From NCBI RefSeq assembly GCF_000020125.1, contig NC_010676.1, positions 124,001-188,000 of the forward strand: DNA of 64,000 nucleotides. Direction: 5' to 3'. Of the stretch, positions 16,181 through 25,552 are shown in pieces. The notes under the pieces were generated by a model. That model was given only the letters and a program-made list of their open reading frames with translations. It was not told the DNA's origin and ran no database searches. The stretch is from Paraburkholderia phytofirmans PsJN. Lineage in GTDB: Bacteria > Pseudomonadota > Gammaproteobacteria > Burkholderiales > Burkholderiaceae. The translations under genes and the position numbers were made by a program. Position 1 is the first letter of the stretch, and every line of letters begins with the position of its first letter.

Positions 16181-17512
16181 TTGACGTCTGCTCTCACCAC
16201 CGCCGCCGATCCGCTCGAATCAGCGGTCTCCAAGGTCAAGCGGCACGTGCTGCCGCTGTTTCTGATCATGTTCATCGCGAACTACATCGACCGCGTGAAC
16301 ATCGGCTTCGTCAATTCGCACATGCAGACCGACCTCGGCATCGGCGCCGCGGCTTACGGCCTCGGGAGCGGTTTGTTCTTCATCGGCTATGCGCTGTTCG
16401 AGGTGCCGTCGAACGTGTTGATGCAGAAGTACGGCGCGCGCGCATGGCTCACCCGCATCATGGGCACGTGGGGGCTGGTCGCGGCGGCGATGGCGTTCGT
16501 CTGGAACGACACTTCGTTCTATGTGCTGCGCTTTCTGCTCGGCATCGCCGAGGCCGGCTTCTTTCCCGGCGTGGTCTTTTACTTCACGCAGTGGCTGCCG
16601 CAGAAGGAACGCGGCAAGGCGGTGGCGGTTTTTCTCGGCGGCTCCGCACTTGCGTCGGTGTTGTCCGGTCCGATCACCGGCAGCTTGCTGTCGATTCGCG
16701 GCTTCGGTTTGCACGGCTGGCAATGGATGTTTCTCGTCGAAGGCGGTTTTTCGATCGTATTGTGCGCGGTGAGCTGGATGCTTCTGAAGTCGCGTATTCG
16801 CGATGCCTCGTGGCTCACCGCCGAAGAGCAGCACGTGCTCGAAACGTCGATCGCGGCGGAACAGGCCGCACGCGAGGCGCACGGCGGCGCGCATTTGCCG
16901 GCCATGAAACTGCTGAAGGATCCGCAGATTCTGCTGTTCTGCTTCCTGTACTTCGCGATTCAACTGACCATCTACGCAGCCACCTTCTGGCTGCCCACGA
17001 TCATCCGCAAAATGGGCGGCCTGTCCGATTTCCAGGTCGGCATGCTCAACGCGATTCCGTGGCTCATCGCCATGTTCGCGATGTACTGTTTCGCGTTGTT
17101 GTCGGCGAAATGGCGTTTCCAGCAGGCGTGGCTGGCCGTGGCGCTCGTCATTGCCGCGTGCGGGCTGTTCGCTTCGACTTCGGGTAATCCGGTGCTGTCG
17201 TTCGTGGCGATCTGTTTCTCGGCGATCGGCTTCAAGGCGGCCGCTTCGCTGTTCTGGCCAATTCCGCAGGGTTATCTGGACGCACGTGTGGCCGCGGCGG
17301 TGATCGCGCTGATCAACTCGGTGGGCAATCTCGGCGGATTCTTCGCGCCGGCCGCGTTCGGTTATCTGCAGCAGCACACCGGATCGATTACCGGCGGCCT
17401 GTATGGCCTCGCCGTGGCTTCGTTGATCGCGGCGGCGGCCGGTTTCCTGACCCGCAACCGGCGCGTGAATCACGACGCGCTGCCGGAATCGCTCCAGCAT
17501 AAAGTTCACTGA
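16181..17512 (+). CDS. gudP: MFS transporter, ACS family, probable glucarate/galactarate uptake
   Basis: A 443-aa, 12-helix inner-membrane transporter. The TTG at 16181 is chosen since GGAGAC lies 5 bases upstream. The first helix FLIMFIANYIDRVNIGFV and the GIAEAGFFPGVVFYFTQWLP motif are typical of the anion:cation symporter (ACS) family that includes GudP, GarP, tartrate and phthalate carriers. It precedes glucarate dehydratase and 5-dehydro-4-deoxyglucarate dehydratase genes on the same strand, so aldarate uptake by proton symport is the best call. The exact substrate is inferred from context. Confidence 0.82.
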   Translation: MTSALTTAADPLESAVSKVKRHVLPLFLIMFIANYIDRVNIGFVNSHMQTDLGIGAAAYGLGSGLFFIGYALFEVPSNVLMQKYGARAWLTRIMGTWGLVAAAMAFVWNDTSFYVLRFLLGIAEAGFFPGVVFYFTQWLPQKERGKAVAVFLGGSALASVLSGPITGSLLSIRGFGLHGWQWMFLVEGGFSIVLCAVSWMLLKSRIRDASWLTAEEQHVLETSIAAEQAAREAHGGAHLPAMKLLKDPQILLFCFLYFAIQLTIYAATFWLPTIIRKMGGLSDFQVGMLNAIPWLIAMFAMYCFALLSAKWRFQQAWLAVALVIAACGLFASTSGNPVLSFVAICFSAIGFKAAASLFWPIPQGYLDARVAAAVIALINSVGNLGGFFAPAAFGYLQQHTGSITGGLYGLAVASLIAAAAGFLTRNRRVNHDALPESLQHKVH

Positions 17513-17644
17513 CTACACTGACTGACAGAGCCGCTCAGCATGCGCCAATTCATTTCCAGTTTCCGTCCGCTGCCCCTGTCGAGAGCGATCGCACAGCGCC
17601 TCGATTTGCGCCGCCCGGCTCACTAACTTATCGGATCCAACATC

Positions 17645-18994
17645 ATGTCCACGAAATCTTCCGAACTGAACGCCACTCCGGTCGTCACTGAACTGCGTGT
17701 CGTGCCTGTCGCCGGCCGCGACAGCATGTTGCTTAATCTCAGCGGCGCGCATGGTCCGTTCTTCACGCGCAATATCGTCATTCTTCGCGACAGCGCGGGA
17801 CACACCGGCGTTGGTGAAGTGCCGGGCGGCGAGAGCATTCGCAAGACTATCGACGACGCGCGTCCGCTCGTCGTCGGCCAATCGATCGGCAATCTGCAAG
17901 CGGTCCTGAACAAGGCGCGCACGCAATTCGCGGACCGCGACGCGGGCGGCCGCGGTTTGCAGACCTTCGATCTGCGCACCACGATTCACGCGGTGACCGC
18001 GCTCGAAGCCGCGCTGCTCGATCTGCTCGGCCAGCATCTGGGCGTGCCGGTCGCCGCATTGCTCGGCGAAGGCCAGCAACGCGACGAAGTGGAAATGCTC
18101 GGCTATCTGTTCTATATCGGCGACCGCAAGAAGACCGATCTGGAATATGCCAGCGGCGCCGATGGCCGCGACGACTGGGAGCGCGTGCGCACCGAAGAAG
18201 CCATGACGCCCGAGGCGGTGGTGCGTCTGGCCGAAGCCGCACAGGCGCGCTACGGCTTCAACGACTTCAAGCTCAAAGGCGGCGTGCTGCCCGGCGACGC
18301 CGAGATCGAAGCCGTCACCGCACTCGCCGAGCGTTTCCCGAAGGCACGCGTCACGCTGGACCCGAACGGCGCCTGGTCGCTGGCGGAAGCGGTGCGCCTG
18401 TGCCGCGACCAGCACGACGTGCTCGCCTACGCGGAAGATCCGTGCGGCGCCGAAAACGGTTACTCAGGCCGCGAGGTGATGGCCGAATTCCGCCGCGCGA
18501 CCGGCTTGCCGACAGCGACCAACATGATCGCCACCGACTGGCGCCAGATGGGTCACGCGATCCAGTTGCAATCCGTGGATATTCCGCTTGCCGATCCGCA
18601 CTTCTGGACCATGCAGGGCTCGGTGCGCGTCGCGCAGATGTGCAACGACTGGGGCCTCACGTGGGGTTCGCACTCGAACAATCACTTCGACATTTCGCTT
18701 GCGATGTTCACGCACGTGGCGGCCGCTGCGCCCGGCAAGATCACCGCGATCGACACTCACTGGATCTGGCAGGACGGCCAGCGTCTGACGCGCGATCCGC
18801 TGCGGATCGTCGGCGGCAAGGTCAAGGTGCCGCAGGCCGCGGGGCTCGGTATCGAACTCGACATGGACGAGATCGAGAAGGCGCACGCGCTTTATCAGCA
18901 ACACGGCCTCGGCGCGCGCGACGACGGCGTGGCCATGCAATATCTGATTCCGAACTGGAAGTTCGACAACAAGCGCCCGTGTCTGGTGCGTTGA
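17645..18994 (+). CDS. gudD: Glucarate dehydratase
   Basis: A 449-aa enolase-superfamily enzyme converting D-glucarate to 5-dehydro-4-deoxy-D-glucarate. Catalytic features line up with the E. coli enzyme with an offset of about four: Lys209/Lys211 (FKLKGG), metal ligands Asp239 (TLDPNGAW), Glu264/Asp265 and Asn293, Asp317, and His343 in [10 protein letters not shown]. The ATG at 17645 begins a family-typical N-terminus. It sits 132 bp after the transporter and 76 bp before kdgD. No active-site loss seen, so glucarate dehydratase rather than the inactive GudX paralogue. Confidence 0.93.
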   Translation: MSTKSSELNATPVVTELRVVPVAGRDSMLLNLSGAHGPFFTRNIVILRDSAGHTGVGEVPGGESIRKTIDDARPLVVGQSIGNLQAVLNKARTQFADRDAGGRGLQTFDLRTTIHAVTALEAALLDLLGQHLGVPVAALLGEGQQRDEVEMLGYLFYIGDRKKTDLEYASGADGRDDWERVRTEEAMTPEAVVRLAEAAQARYGFNDFKLKGGVLPGDAEIEAVTALAERFPKARVTLDPNGAWSLAEAVRLCRDQHDVLAYAEDPCGAENGYSGREVMAEFRRATGLPTATNMIATDWRQMGHAIQLQSVDIPLADPHFWTMQGSVRVAQMCNDWGLTWGSHSNNHFDISLAMFTHVAAAAPGKITAIDTHWIWQDGQRLTRDPLRIVGGKVKVPQAAGLGIELDMDEIEKAHALYQQHGLGARDDGVAMQYLIPNWKFDNKRPCLVR

Positions 18995-19070
18995 ACCCAT
19001 CGATGATCCGGGTGGCGGCGCGAATGACCGCGCGCCCACCACAATTGAAGCCCCAAACGCCATACACGCC

Positions 19071-19988
19071 ATGACTTCACCTCAAGAACTCAAAGCCATC
19101 GTTTCCGAAGGGCTGCTGTCCTTTCCCGTGACCGACTTCGACGCGCACGGCGAGTTTCGCGCCGACACCTATGCTGCGCGCCTCGAATGGCTCGCGCCCT
19201 ACGGCGCGACCGCGCTGTTCGCCGCGGGCGGCACGGGTGAATTCTTCTCGTTGACGAAAACCGACTACACGAACGTGATCCGCACGGCGACCGACACCTG
19301 CCGAGGCAAGGTGCCGATTCTCGCGGGCGCGGGCGGCCCGACGCGCGTGGCGATCGAATACGCGCAGGAAGCCGAACGTCTCGGCGCAAGCGGCGTGTTG
19401 CTGATGCCGCATTATCTGACCGAAGCGTCGCAGGAAGGCATCGCGGCGCACGTGGAGCAGGTGTGCAAGTCCGTGCCGAACATTGGCGTGATCGTCTACA
19501 ACCGCGCCAATTCGAAGCTGAACGCGGACATGCTCGAACGTCTCGCGGACCGCTGCCCGAATCTGATCGGCTTCAAGGATGGCGTGGGTGAAATCGAAGC
19601 GATGGTGACGATTCGCCGTCGGCTGGGCGAGCGTTTCTCGTATCTCGGCGGCCTGCCGACCGCGGAAGTCTATGCGGCGGCGTATAAGGCGCTGGGTGTG
19701 CCGGTATATTCATCGGCGGTGTTCAACTTCATTCCGAAGACGGCGATGGAGTTTTATCGCGCGGTCGCCGCCAATGATCACGCAACGCAAGGCAGGCTGC
19801 TCGACGAATTCTTCCTGCCGTATCTGGCGATCCGGAATCGTCGCGCGGGTTACGCGGTGAGCATCGTGAAGGCGGGCGCGAAACTGGTGGGCCACGACGC
19901 CGGTCCGGTCCGCGCACCGCTGACCGATTTGACCGATGAAGAGTCGGCGCAACTCGACGCGCTGATTAGAAAGCTCGGCGCGCAGTAA
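19071..19988 (+). CDS. kdgD: 5-dehydro-4-deoxyglucarate dehydratase
   Basis: A 305-aa DapA-superfamily (TIM barrel) enzyme that dehydrates and decarboxylates 5-dehydro-4-deoxy-glucarate to 2,5-dioxopentanoate (alpha-ketoglutarate semialdehyde). Visible: substrate-carboxylate motif GGTGEF (53-58), Tyr143 (VIVYNRAN), and the Schiff-base Lys169 in GFKDGVGE, the signature of the kdgD subgroup. It completes the dehydratase branch of glucarate catabolism. The following enzyme, 2,5-dioxopentanoate dehydrogenase, is not in this window and must lie elsewhere. Confidence 0.93.
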   Translation: MTSPQELKAIVSEGLLSFPVTDFDAHGEFRADTYAARLEWLAPYGATALFAAGGTGEFFSLTKTDYTNVIRTATDTCRGKVPILAGAGGPTRVAIEYAQEAERLGASGVLLMPHYLTEASQEGIAAHVEQVCKSVPNIGVIVYNRANSKLNADMLERLADRCPNLIGFKDGVGEIEAMVTIRRRLGERFSYLGGLPTAEVYAAAYKALGVPVYSSAVFNFIPKTAMEFYRAVAANDHATQGRLLDEFFLPYLAIRNRRAGYAVSIVKAGAKLVGHDAGPVRAPLTDLTDEESAQLDALIRKLGAQ

Positions 19989-20135
19989 GCGGGCGGTGTT
20001 TCTCTGCCAATACGACGCCACGATTTTCATGCGGCGTTCGTCTTAGCGGTTGGTGGACCGACCGCTTTGATTTCAACACATTGACGGCGGCCGATTGAGC
20101 CTCCGCACGGCAAGCGCGGAGACCCGTCGTCGCCT

Positions 20136-21692
20136 TCAGCTCTTGCGAAACACCACGTGCGAAATCCGCTGCACCAGCAACGCGGCCGCCAGCGCCGCGA
20201 CTGCAGTCAGCCACACGCCGATATGTATCGACTGCACCAGCGCATCGCGCGCCGTGTCGATCAACGCGAGCGTATCGAGCCCTGACGGCTTCATGTCCGC
20301 GATCAGCTTCAGACGCGACGCTTCATCGATCAGAATGCGCAGATCGACGAAGCGAGGCCGCCATTGCGACGCAGCAGGCTCACCGAGCACGCTCATCGTG
20401 CGCGCGACCACGTCGCGGTAATGATGCTGCACCACGGTCGCGACAATGCTCGTGCCCAGCATGCCGCCCACCATGCGCGTGGATTGCAGCAGCGCCGTGG
20501 TGATGCCGAAACGCTCGCGCCCCGCAATCTCCTGGCCAAACACATTCAGATTGTTGAGGATGAAGCCGAGACCGATGCCGACCGCAGCCATCGGCAATTC
20601 GATCCAGACGTGCGGCGTGTCCGGATTCGCGAACGCCAGCGCGATGGCAGCGAACAGCAGAAGCGCGAAGCCGATCGACAAAATTTGCGTCGGCTTCTTC
20701 ATGTGAATCACGATGCGCGTATTCAGCAGACTGCCGAGCGCGATACAGGCGGCGATGGGCGTGGCGAGCAGGCCGGCCTGTTGCGGCGACAACCCGAATC
20801 CGCCTTGCAGCAGCAACGGCGCGAAGAAGATCAGCGAGAACATCACGAAGCCGGACAGCATGCCGAGCGTGAACAGCGTGACGAGTTGCGGGTCCCTGAA
20901 CAGATCGAGCGGAATGATCGGGTGGGTCGCGCGCTTCTCGCAGATCAACAGTGCGATCGTGCCCACGATCACGCAAGCGGCCAGCGTGAGATTGCCGGCG
21001 GTCAGGCCGTTTTTTGGCACGGCTTCGATAAAAGCCTGCAGGCCGCCGAGCACGGCCGCGACCAGCGCCGCACCGAGCCAGTCGATTTTGACGTCGCCTT
21101 CATGCGGACGCCGGAAGGCCGGCAGATGCGCCCAGATGAAATACAGCGCCGCCGCGCCGACCGGCAGATTGATCAGGAAGGTCGAACGCCAGCCCCAGTG
21201 CTCGCTCATCCAGCCGCCGAGCGACGGTCCCGCCGCCGTGCCGATGCCGTATGCGGCGGCCATCACCACTTGCCAGCGCACGCGCGCGCGCGGATCGGGA
21301 AACAGATCGGGAATCGAGGCGAACGCGGTGCCCACCATCATCCCGCCGCCGACGCCTTGCAAGCCGCGCGCGATGACGAGAAACAGCATGTCGTTCGCGA
21401 CGCCGCAGAGCACGGACGCCACCGTGAACGTGATGACCGCGGCGATCACGAAGCGCTTGCGGCCGAAGTAGTCGCCGAGCCGCCCGAACACCGGCACCGT
21501 GACCACCGACGCCAGCAGATACGCGCTGGCGATCCACGCGTAGTACTCGAACCCATGCAACTCGGCGACGATGGAAGGCAGCGCGGTGCTGACAACCGTC
21601 TGATCGAGTGCGACCAGCATGTTGACGAGGCCGATGCCGAGCATGGCGAACAGGGCGTTGCGGAACGGCAGGGCGGTGGCGGTCGGGTTCAC
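20136..21692 (-). CDS. MFS efflux transporter, DHA2 (EmrB/QacA-like), 14 helices
   Basis: A ~518-aa inner-membrane protein with about 14 hydrophobic segments. MLVALDQTVVSTALPSIVAEL in helix 1, GRLGDYFGRK in the loop 2-3, GLQGVGGGMMVG in helix 4 and GPSLGGWMSEHWGWRSTFLINLPVG in helix 5 are classic DHA2 multidrug exporter motifs. The start is uncertain: GTG at 21692 (used here) or TTG at 21716; neither has a clear ribosome site. It is a stand-alone gene without EmrA or a regulator beside it. Substrate unknown. Confidence 0.85.
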   Translation of the reverse strand: MNPTATALPFRNALFAMLGIGLVNMLVALDQTVVSTALPSIVAELHGFEYYAWIASAYLLASVVTVPVFGRLGDYFGRKRFVIAAVITFTVASVLCGVANDMLFLVIARGLQGVGGGMMVGTAFASIPDLFPDPRARVRWQVVMAAAYGIGTAAGPSLGGWMSEHWGWRSTFLINLPVGAAALYFIWAHLPAFRRPHEGDVKIDWLGAALVAAVLGGLQAFIEAVPKNGLTAGNLTLAACVIVGTIALLICEKRATHPIIPLDLFRDPQLVTLFTLGMLSGFVMFSLIFFAPLLLQGGFGLSPQQAGLLATPIAACIALGSLLNTRIVIHMKKPTQILSIGFALLLFAAIALAFANPDTPHVWIELPMAAVGIGLGFILNNLNVFGQEIAGRERFGITTALLQSTRMVGGMLGTSIVATVVQHHYRDVVARTMSVLGEPAASQWRPRFVDLRILIDEASRLKLIADMKPSGLDTLALIDTARDALVQSIHIGVWLTAVAALAAALLVQRISHVVFRKS

Positions 21693-21716
21693 GGATCTGA
21701 GGAGAATGCTGTGCAA

Positions 21717-22077
21717 AGGGGACGCTGTGCGGCCGGCGCAGGTCGGGGTCTTGACGACTGATGTCCTCTAGTTGTCTGACCTCTTGGGAAGGGATTATAC
21801 GGGTTTTCCCTCATCTGGACCGTTCGTGTCAATTTGCTAGCAAAAATGCCGCGCTGTGACGCGCTGTGGTACGGGTATTCGCTGGGTTCGTGTGCGATTA
21901 GCTAGACTCGACAGTACGGATGTCTCTGCACTGCTGGTTTAGCTGGAAATCCAGGGACTGCTGCGGCGCGGCCGGCTCGCGACAGCGCGGCAATGGAGTT
22001 TGTTTCGTGTGGCCGCGGCCCGCTTATCGGCGGATTGACGCGCGGTCCTGTGTCGATTGAATGGAAGGAGAAGTGAG
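21717..22077. other. Intergenic region between EmrB-like gene and DUF4148-like lipoprotein gene
   Basis: About 360 bp without a convincing gene; it must carry promoters for both divergent genes. A perfect 12-bp palindrome TTTGCTAGCAAA is at 21833-21844, a plausible regulator site. No other repeat or RNA gene recognised. Confidence 0.5.
21833..21844. promoter_or_regulatory. Perfect 12-bp palindrome in divergent intergenic region
   Basis: TTTGCTAGCAAA lies 141 bp upstream of the EmrB-like gene start and 234 bp upstream of the lipoprotein gene. Palindrome of this length in AT-richer DNA fits a dimeric repressor site, but no regulator gene is adjacent. Confidence 0.3.
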
Positions 22078-22386
22078 ATGAAGAACCCGCGGAAAATATG
22101 GCCGATGCTGTCCGCGCTCGTTTTATTGCTCGGCGGCTGCGCGGCAGGCGGTAGCCAGCAAAGCGCGTCGCACTTGAGCGCATTGCAATGCCAGGACTTG
22201 GCCGCGCTCAAGAACAACGCCCCTCCGACGCCGGAGCGAAGCCGCAGCGAGCTGACAGCCCTAAGGAGCGCGGGCTACGACCCATCCAGGTGGTTCGACC
22301 CGTACTACCCGGCGGACCTGCAAGCGGCCCAGCGTCAGGTGGACAGTTGGTTCGCGGCGGAATGCCAGCATGCGCCGCCCGCTTGA
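22078..22386 (+). CDS. DUF4148-like small lipoprotein
   Basis: A 102-aa protein starting at ATG 22078 with AAGGAG a few bases upstream. The N-terminus is a lipoprotein signal ending in LLGGC (Cys21). The C-terminal part, SELTALRSAGYDPSRWFDPYYPADLQAAQRQV, matches the DUF4148 pattern of a conserved Gly-Tyr-x-Pro motif followed by YP.D.QAA. These proteins are numerous in Burkholderia, small, and of unknown function, presumably in the periplasm or outer membrane. Confidence 0.75.
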   Translation: MKNPRKIWPMLSALVLLLGGCAAGGSQQSASHLSALQCQDLAALKNNAPPTPERSRSELTALRSAGYDPSRWFDPYYPADLQAAQRQVDSWFAAECQHAPPA

Positions 22387-22638
22387 TGCGAAACATCGCC
22401 TGATGGTGAAGAGAGTGGCTTTCTTGACCACCCGTCGTTCAAGTGAGCGTCCGGTCGCCAGGACCTATGGGGCCCTGAGCCACTCAACGAACTGTTCGCC
22501 GAAGGATTAACTTGGCGACTTTCGCCGAATCGGATTCGACCGGCGACATTCACAAGTTCACACTGCCTCGATGGAACGAGGTGCCCGCAGACGCATACGT
22601 CGCGCGACACCTGGCACCCAGTCTGCTCCTCAACGCTC

Positions 22639-23094
22639 TCACCCGAAGCTCGGACTTTTGCCGAGCGCCATCGCCATCGCCTGCAGCGCGACGAGATACC
22701 CGTTCGCACCGAGTCCGCAAATCACACCAGTCGCCGCGCGCGACACCAGCGAATGGCGGTACGTTTCATCGCGCTTGTGGATGTTGGTGATATGCAACTC
22801 GATCAACGGTCGCTCGATCAGCTTGACCGCGTCGAAGACCGGCACCGACGCGAACGAAAAGCCGGCGGGATTGATGATCACCGCAGCGTCGCGTTCGAAC
22901 GCTTCCTGCAGCCAGTCGACCATGGTGGCCTCGCTGTTGGTCTGGCGGAACTCGCACTGAAGTTCCAGCCGAACCGCTAGCGCCTCCACCTGCTGCTGGA
23001 TCTGCGCGAGCGTGGTCGTCCCGTACAGATGCGGCTCACGCTTGCCGAGCATGTTGAGGTTCGAGCCATTCAGTACATATACGAGTTCAGTCAT
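22639..23094 (-). CDS. aroQ: Type II 3-dehydroquinate dehydratase (variant active-site loop)
   Basis: A 151-aa member of the type II dehydroquinase family, which interconverts 3-dehydroquinate and 3-dehydroshikimate as a dodecamer. Conserved: NGSNLNMLGKREPHLYG with lid Arg19 and catalytic Tyr24, Asn76 (INPAG), and LHITNIHKRD with His101 and Arg108. The usual His of the loop (consensus THxS) is Phe81 here (GFSFASV). It shares a strand with the shikimate-type transporter upstream (gap 60 bp), so a catabolic role on quinate/shikimate is more likely than a housekeeping one. Confidence 0.85.
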   Translation of the reverse strand: MTELVYVLNGSNLNMLGKREPHLYGTTTLAQIQQQVEALAVRLELQCEFRQTNSEATMVDWLQEAFERDAAVIINPAGFSFASVPVFDAVKLIERPLIELHITNIHKRDETYRHSLVSRAATGVICGLGANGYLVALQAMAMALGKSPSFG

Positions 23095-23154
23095 TGTTCG
23101 TTCGCCTGTTTGCAAATTTCGATGATTCAGCGTGGCGCCGCGGCGCCACGCGTA

Positions 23155-24531
23155 TTACGTGCGGTGGCTGTTGCTCACGTGCGCCGGCGTAAAGTCCGCT
23201 TCGCCCGTGACGGCCGCCGTCGAGTCGGTGCGGTTCATGTCGATGCCGAGGGTTTCGCGCGCCGTCAGGATCATCACGAGCGAAATCACGTTGAAGACCA
23301 CGCACACGGCGACCACACCCCAAGGCGAGCCGTTGCACACGGAGAAAAGCCATACCGCCAGCACCGGCATCGGGCCGCCCGCCACCAGGTTCGCGCCGGT
23401 ATAGGCGAGCGCGGAGCCGGAGTAGCGCACATTGGTCGGAAACGCTTCGGCGAACGCGACCGGCTGAATGCCGCTTTGAAACTGCGTGAAGCCGAGGAAG
23501 AAGCCCATCGCCGCGAGCATCGGTACAAAGCTCTTGGTGTCGAGAATCTGGAAGTACACAAACAGCATCAGCAAGGTTGCGATCGAACCGATCGCGAGCG
23601 CCTTCTTGCGGCCGATCTTATCGCTCAGCATGCCGCCGGCAAGCGCGCCGACGATCGCGCAGACATTGGCGCCCATTAGCAACAGAAAGCCGGTTTGCTT
23701 CGGGATAGCGAGCGTCTTCGTGATGTAGCTGAGCGAGAACACCACGATCAGGTAGAAGATCGCCGCGGGTCCGCAGAAGAACAGCATCCAGCGCAGCACG
23801 GTTCTCCAGTGCAGGCGCAATGCATCGCGCAGCGGGCTGCCCACGTGTACGACTTCCGTTTTACGCAGCGCGACGAAAGCGGGCGTCTCGCTGACTCGCA
23901 AGCGGATATACACGCCGACCACCACCAGGATGAAGCTCAGTATGAAAGGAATGCGCCAACCGTACGAATCGAATGCCTGCGCCGACATCATGGACGACAG
24001 CAGAAGCAACACGCCGTTGGCCATGATCTGACTCAGCGGCGAACACAGGCCCAGCAGCCCGGAGTACTTGCCGCGCCGGTCGGCGCTGGCGTGTTCGATT
24101 GCCATCAACTGCGCGCCGGTCGACTCGCCGCCCAGCGCGAAGCCTTGCAGAATGCGCAGCAGCACCAGCAGGACCGGCGCCCATACGCCGATGCTCGCGT
24201 AGGTCGGCAGCAGGCCCATCAGCATCGAGGCGAGGCCCATCACCGTGACGGTGCCGAGCATGAGGTTGCGCCGCCCGAGCTTGTCGCCCAAATGGCCGCA
24301 GATGATCGCGCCGAGCGGCCGCGCCGCGAGCCCCACGCCGAAGGTCGCGAGCGAGGCGAGCAGGGCGGAGGTCGAATCCATCGACGGGAAAAACAGCTTG
24401 GGCAAAACCGTGGCGGCCAATGCACCGTAAAGCGTGAAGTCGAACCACTCGAGCGCGGTGCCGACGGCCGCCGCCGTCACCGCTCGGGTGCGCATCGCGG
24501 CATGCGTGCCTTGTTGTGTGTCCTGAATCAT
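23155..24531 (-). CDS. MFS transporter, MHS family (shikimate/dicarboxylate-like)
   Basis: A 458-aa, 12-helix inner-membrane symporter. VGTALEWFDFTLYGALAA at helix 1, GHLGDKLGRRN in loop 2-3, and RILQGFALGGESTGAQLMAIEHA in helix 4/loop 4-5 are MHS-family signatures shared with ShiA, KgtP and ProP. The ATG at 24531 has AAGGAGA upstream. It lies 60 bp before the dehydroquinase gene on the same strand, which suggests shikimate or quinate uptake; the IclR gene at 24770 is divergent and the likely regulator. Confidence 0.87.
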   Translation of the reverse strand: MIQDTQQGTHAAMRTRAVTAAAVGTALEWFDFTLYGALAATVLPKLFFPSMDSTSALLASLATFGVGLAARPLGAIICGHLGDKLGRRNLMLGTVTVMGLASMLMGLLPTYASIGVWAPVLLVLLRILQGFALGGESTGAQLMAIEHASADRRGKYSGLLGLCSPLSQIMANGVLLLLSSMMSAQAFDSYGWRIPFILSFILVVVGVYIRLRVSETPAFVALRKTEVVHVGSPLRDALRLHWRTVLRWMLFFCGPAAIFYLIVVFSLSYITKTLAIPKQTGFLLLMGANVCAIVGALAGGMLSDKIGRKKALAIGSIATLLMLFVYFQILDTKSFVPMLAAMGFFLGFTQFQSGIQPVAFAEAFPTNVRYSGSALAYTGANLVAGGPMPVLAVWLFSVCNGSPWGVVAVCVVFNVISLVMILTARETLGIDMNRTDSTAAVTGEADFTPAHVSNSHRT

Positions 24532-24769
24532 GTTGTCTCCTTAACCGTCGCCGCACGGGGTGCAGGTCGCAAGCGATGAGCGTTGCTAACCGTTTCCCGC
24601 TCTCTTGTCTGATCGATAAACTCGGGGGTGCTCTCAACTCGCTGTGCGCGTCGCGCCGCCTTGAAACCAAGGTTAGCACCCTTGGGTGGGATGCCGTTCC
24701 AGGGTGGAATTTCATCTCATAATGTGCAAAACTGGCTGCGCGAAGAACTCAGAAAAGATGGAGACCGGC

Positions 24770-25552
24770 ATGCCAGGCGTTACCGAACGCACCCTCGCGG
24801 TACTCGAATTTCTCGCCGCGCAGATGGAGGGCACGCCGCTCGCGATGATCGCGGACGAGCTCGAGATTCCGCGCAGCGCGTGCCATCGGCTGCTCGTCGA
24901 TCTGAAGCAATGCGGTTATGTGCGGCAGTTGCGCGAGCATGGCGATTACGTGCTCACCACCAAGCTCGTTGGGTTGGGGCTCGGTTTTCTCGCGACGTCC
25001 GGCATCGTTGACATCGCGCAGACGATGCTCGACCGGCTCGCCGAAACATCCGGCGAGCTGGTGCGGCTGGCAATCGTGGACGGCGACCGGCTGACGTGGG
25101 TCGCCAAGGCGCAGGGCGCGTTGAAGGGTTTGCGCTACGACCCGGACATGGGCATGGACACGATCCTCTCGTGCAGCGCCACGGGCCACGCATGGATGAT
25201 GACGATGACCGACGAACGCGCGCTCGAACTCGTCACGCGGCAGGGCTTTGGGCAACCGAAACAATACGGACCGAACGCGCCGACCACGATCAGCGGACTG
25301 CTGAAGTTCGTGCACGCCGCGCGCGAACGAGGCTACGCGACGATCAACGAAGTCTTTGCCCCCGGCATGACGGCAATGGCCGCGCCCGTGCAGCGGCGCG
25401 GCTATCCCGCGATGGGGGTGATCAGTATTGCCGGGCCGCTCGTGCGGCTCGACGAAAAACGCATGGCCAGCCTCGGTTCGACACTGCTTGCGGCGGCCTC
25501 GGAACTTGCCGCCGCGAGCCACGCGTCACCGCTGTTCAATCGAGGCCGCTAG
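24770..25552 (+). CDS. IclR-family transcriptional regulator
   Basis: A 260-aa IclR protein with a winged helix at residues 1-70 (MPGVTERTLAVLEFLA, ADELEIPRSACHRLLVDLKQCGYV) and an effector domain (RLAIVDGDRLTWVAKAQG, CSATGHAWM, and VISIAGP). The ATG at 24770 is selected because GGAGA sits 5 bases upstream, although ATG 24722 and 24758 are in frame. Divergent from the MHS transporter/dehydroquinase pair. Its 3' end overlaps the convergent PRISE-type reductase gene by 27 bp. Confidence 0.88.
   Translation: MPGVTERTLAVLEFLAAQMEGTPLAMIADELEIPRSACHRLLVDLKQCGYVRQLREHGDYVLTTKLVGLGLGFLATSGIVDIAQTMLDRLAETSGELVRLAIVDGDRLTWVAKAQGALKGLRYDPDMGMDTILSCSATGHAWMMTMTDERALELVTRQGFGQPKQYGPNAPTTISGLLKFVHAARERGYATINEVFAPGMTAMAAPVQRRGYPAMGVISIAGPLVRLDEKRMASLGSTLLAAASELAAASHASPLFNRGR

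Noticed and set aside
16220..17509. 429-aa minus-strand frame opposite the GudP-like gene
   Set aside because: Mirror frame; composition not protein-like.
20364..21761. 465-aa open frame on the plus strand opposite the EmrB-like gene
   Set aside because: Composition is dominated by Arg, His, Gln, Asp; no domain is visible. The minus-strand gene has full DHA2 motifs.
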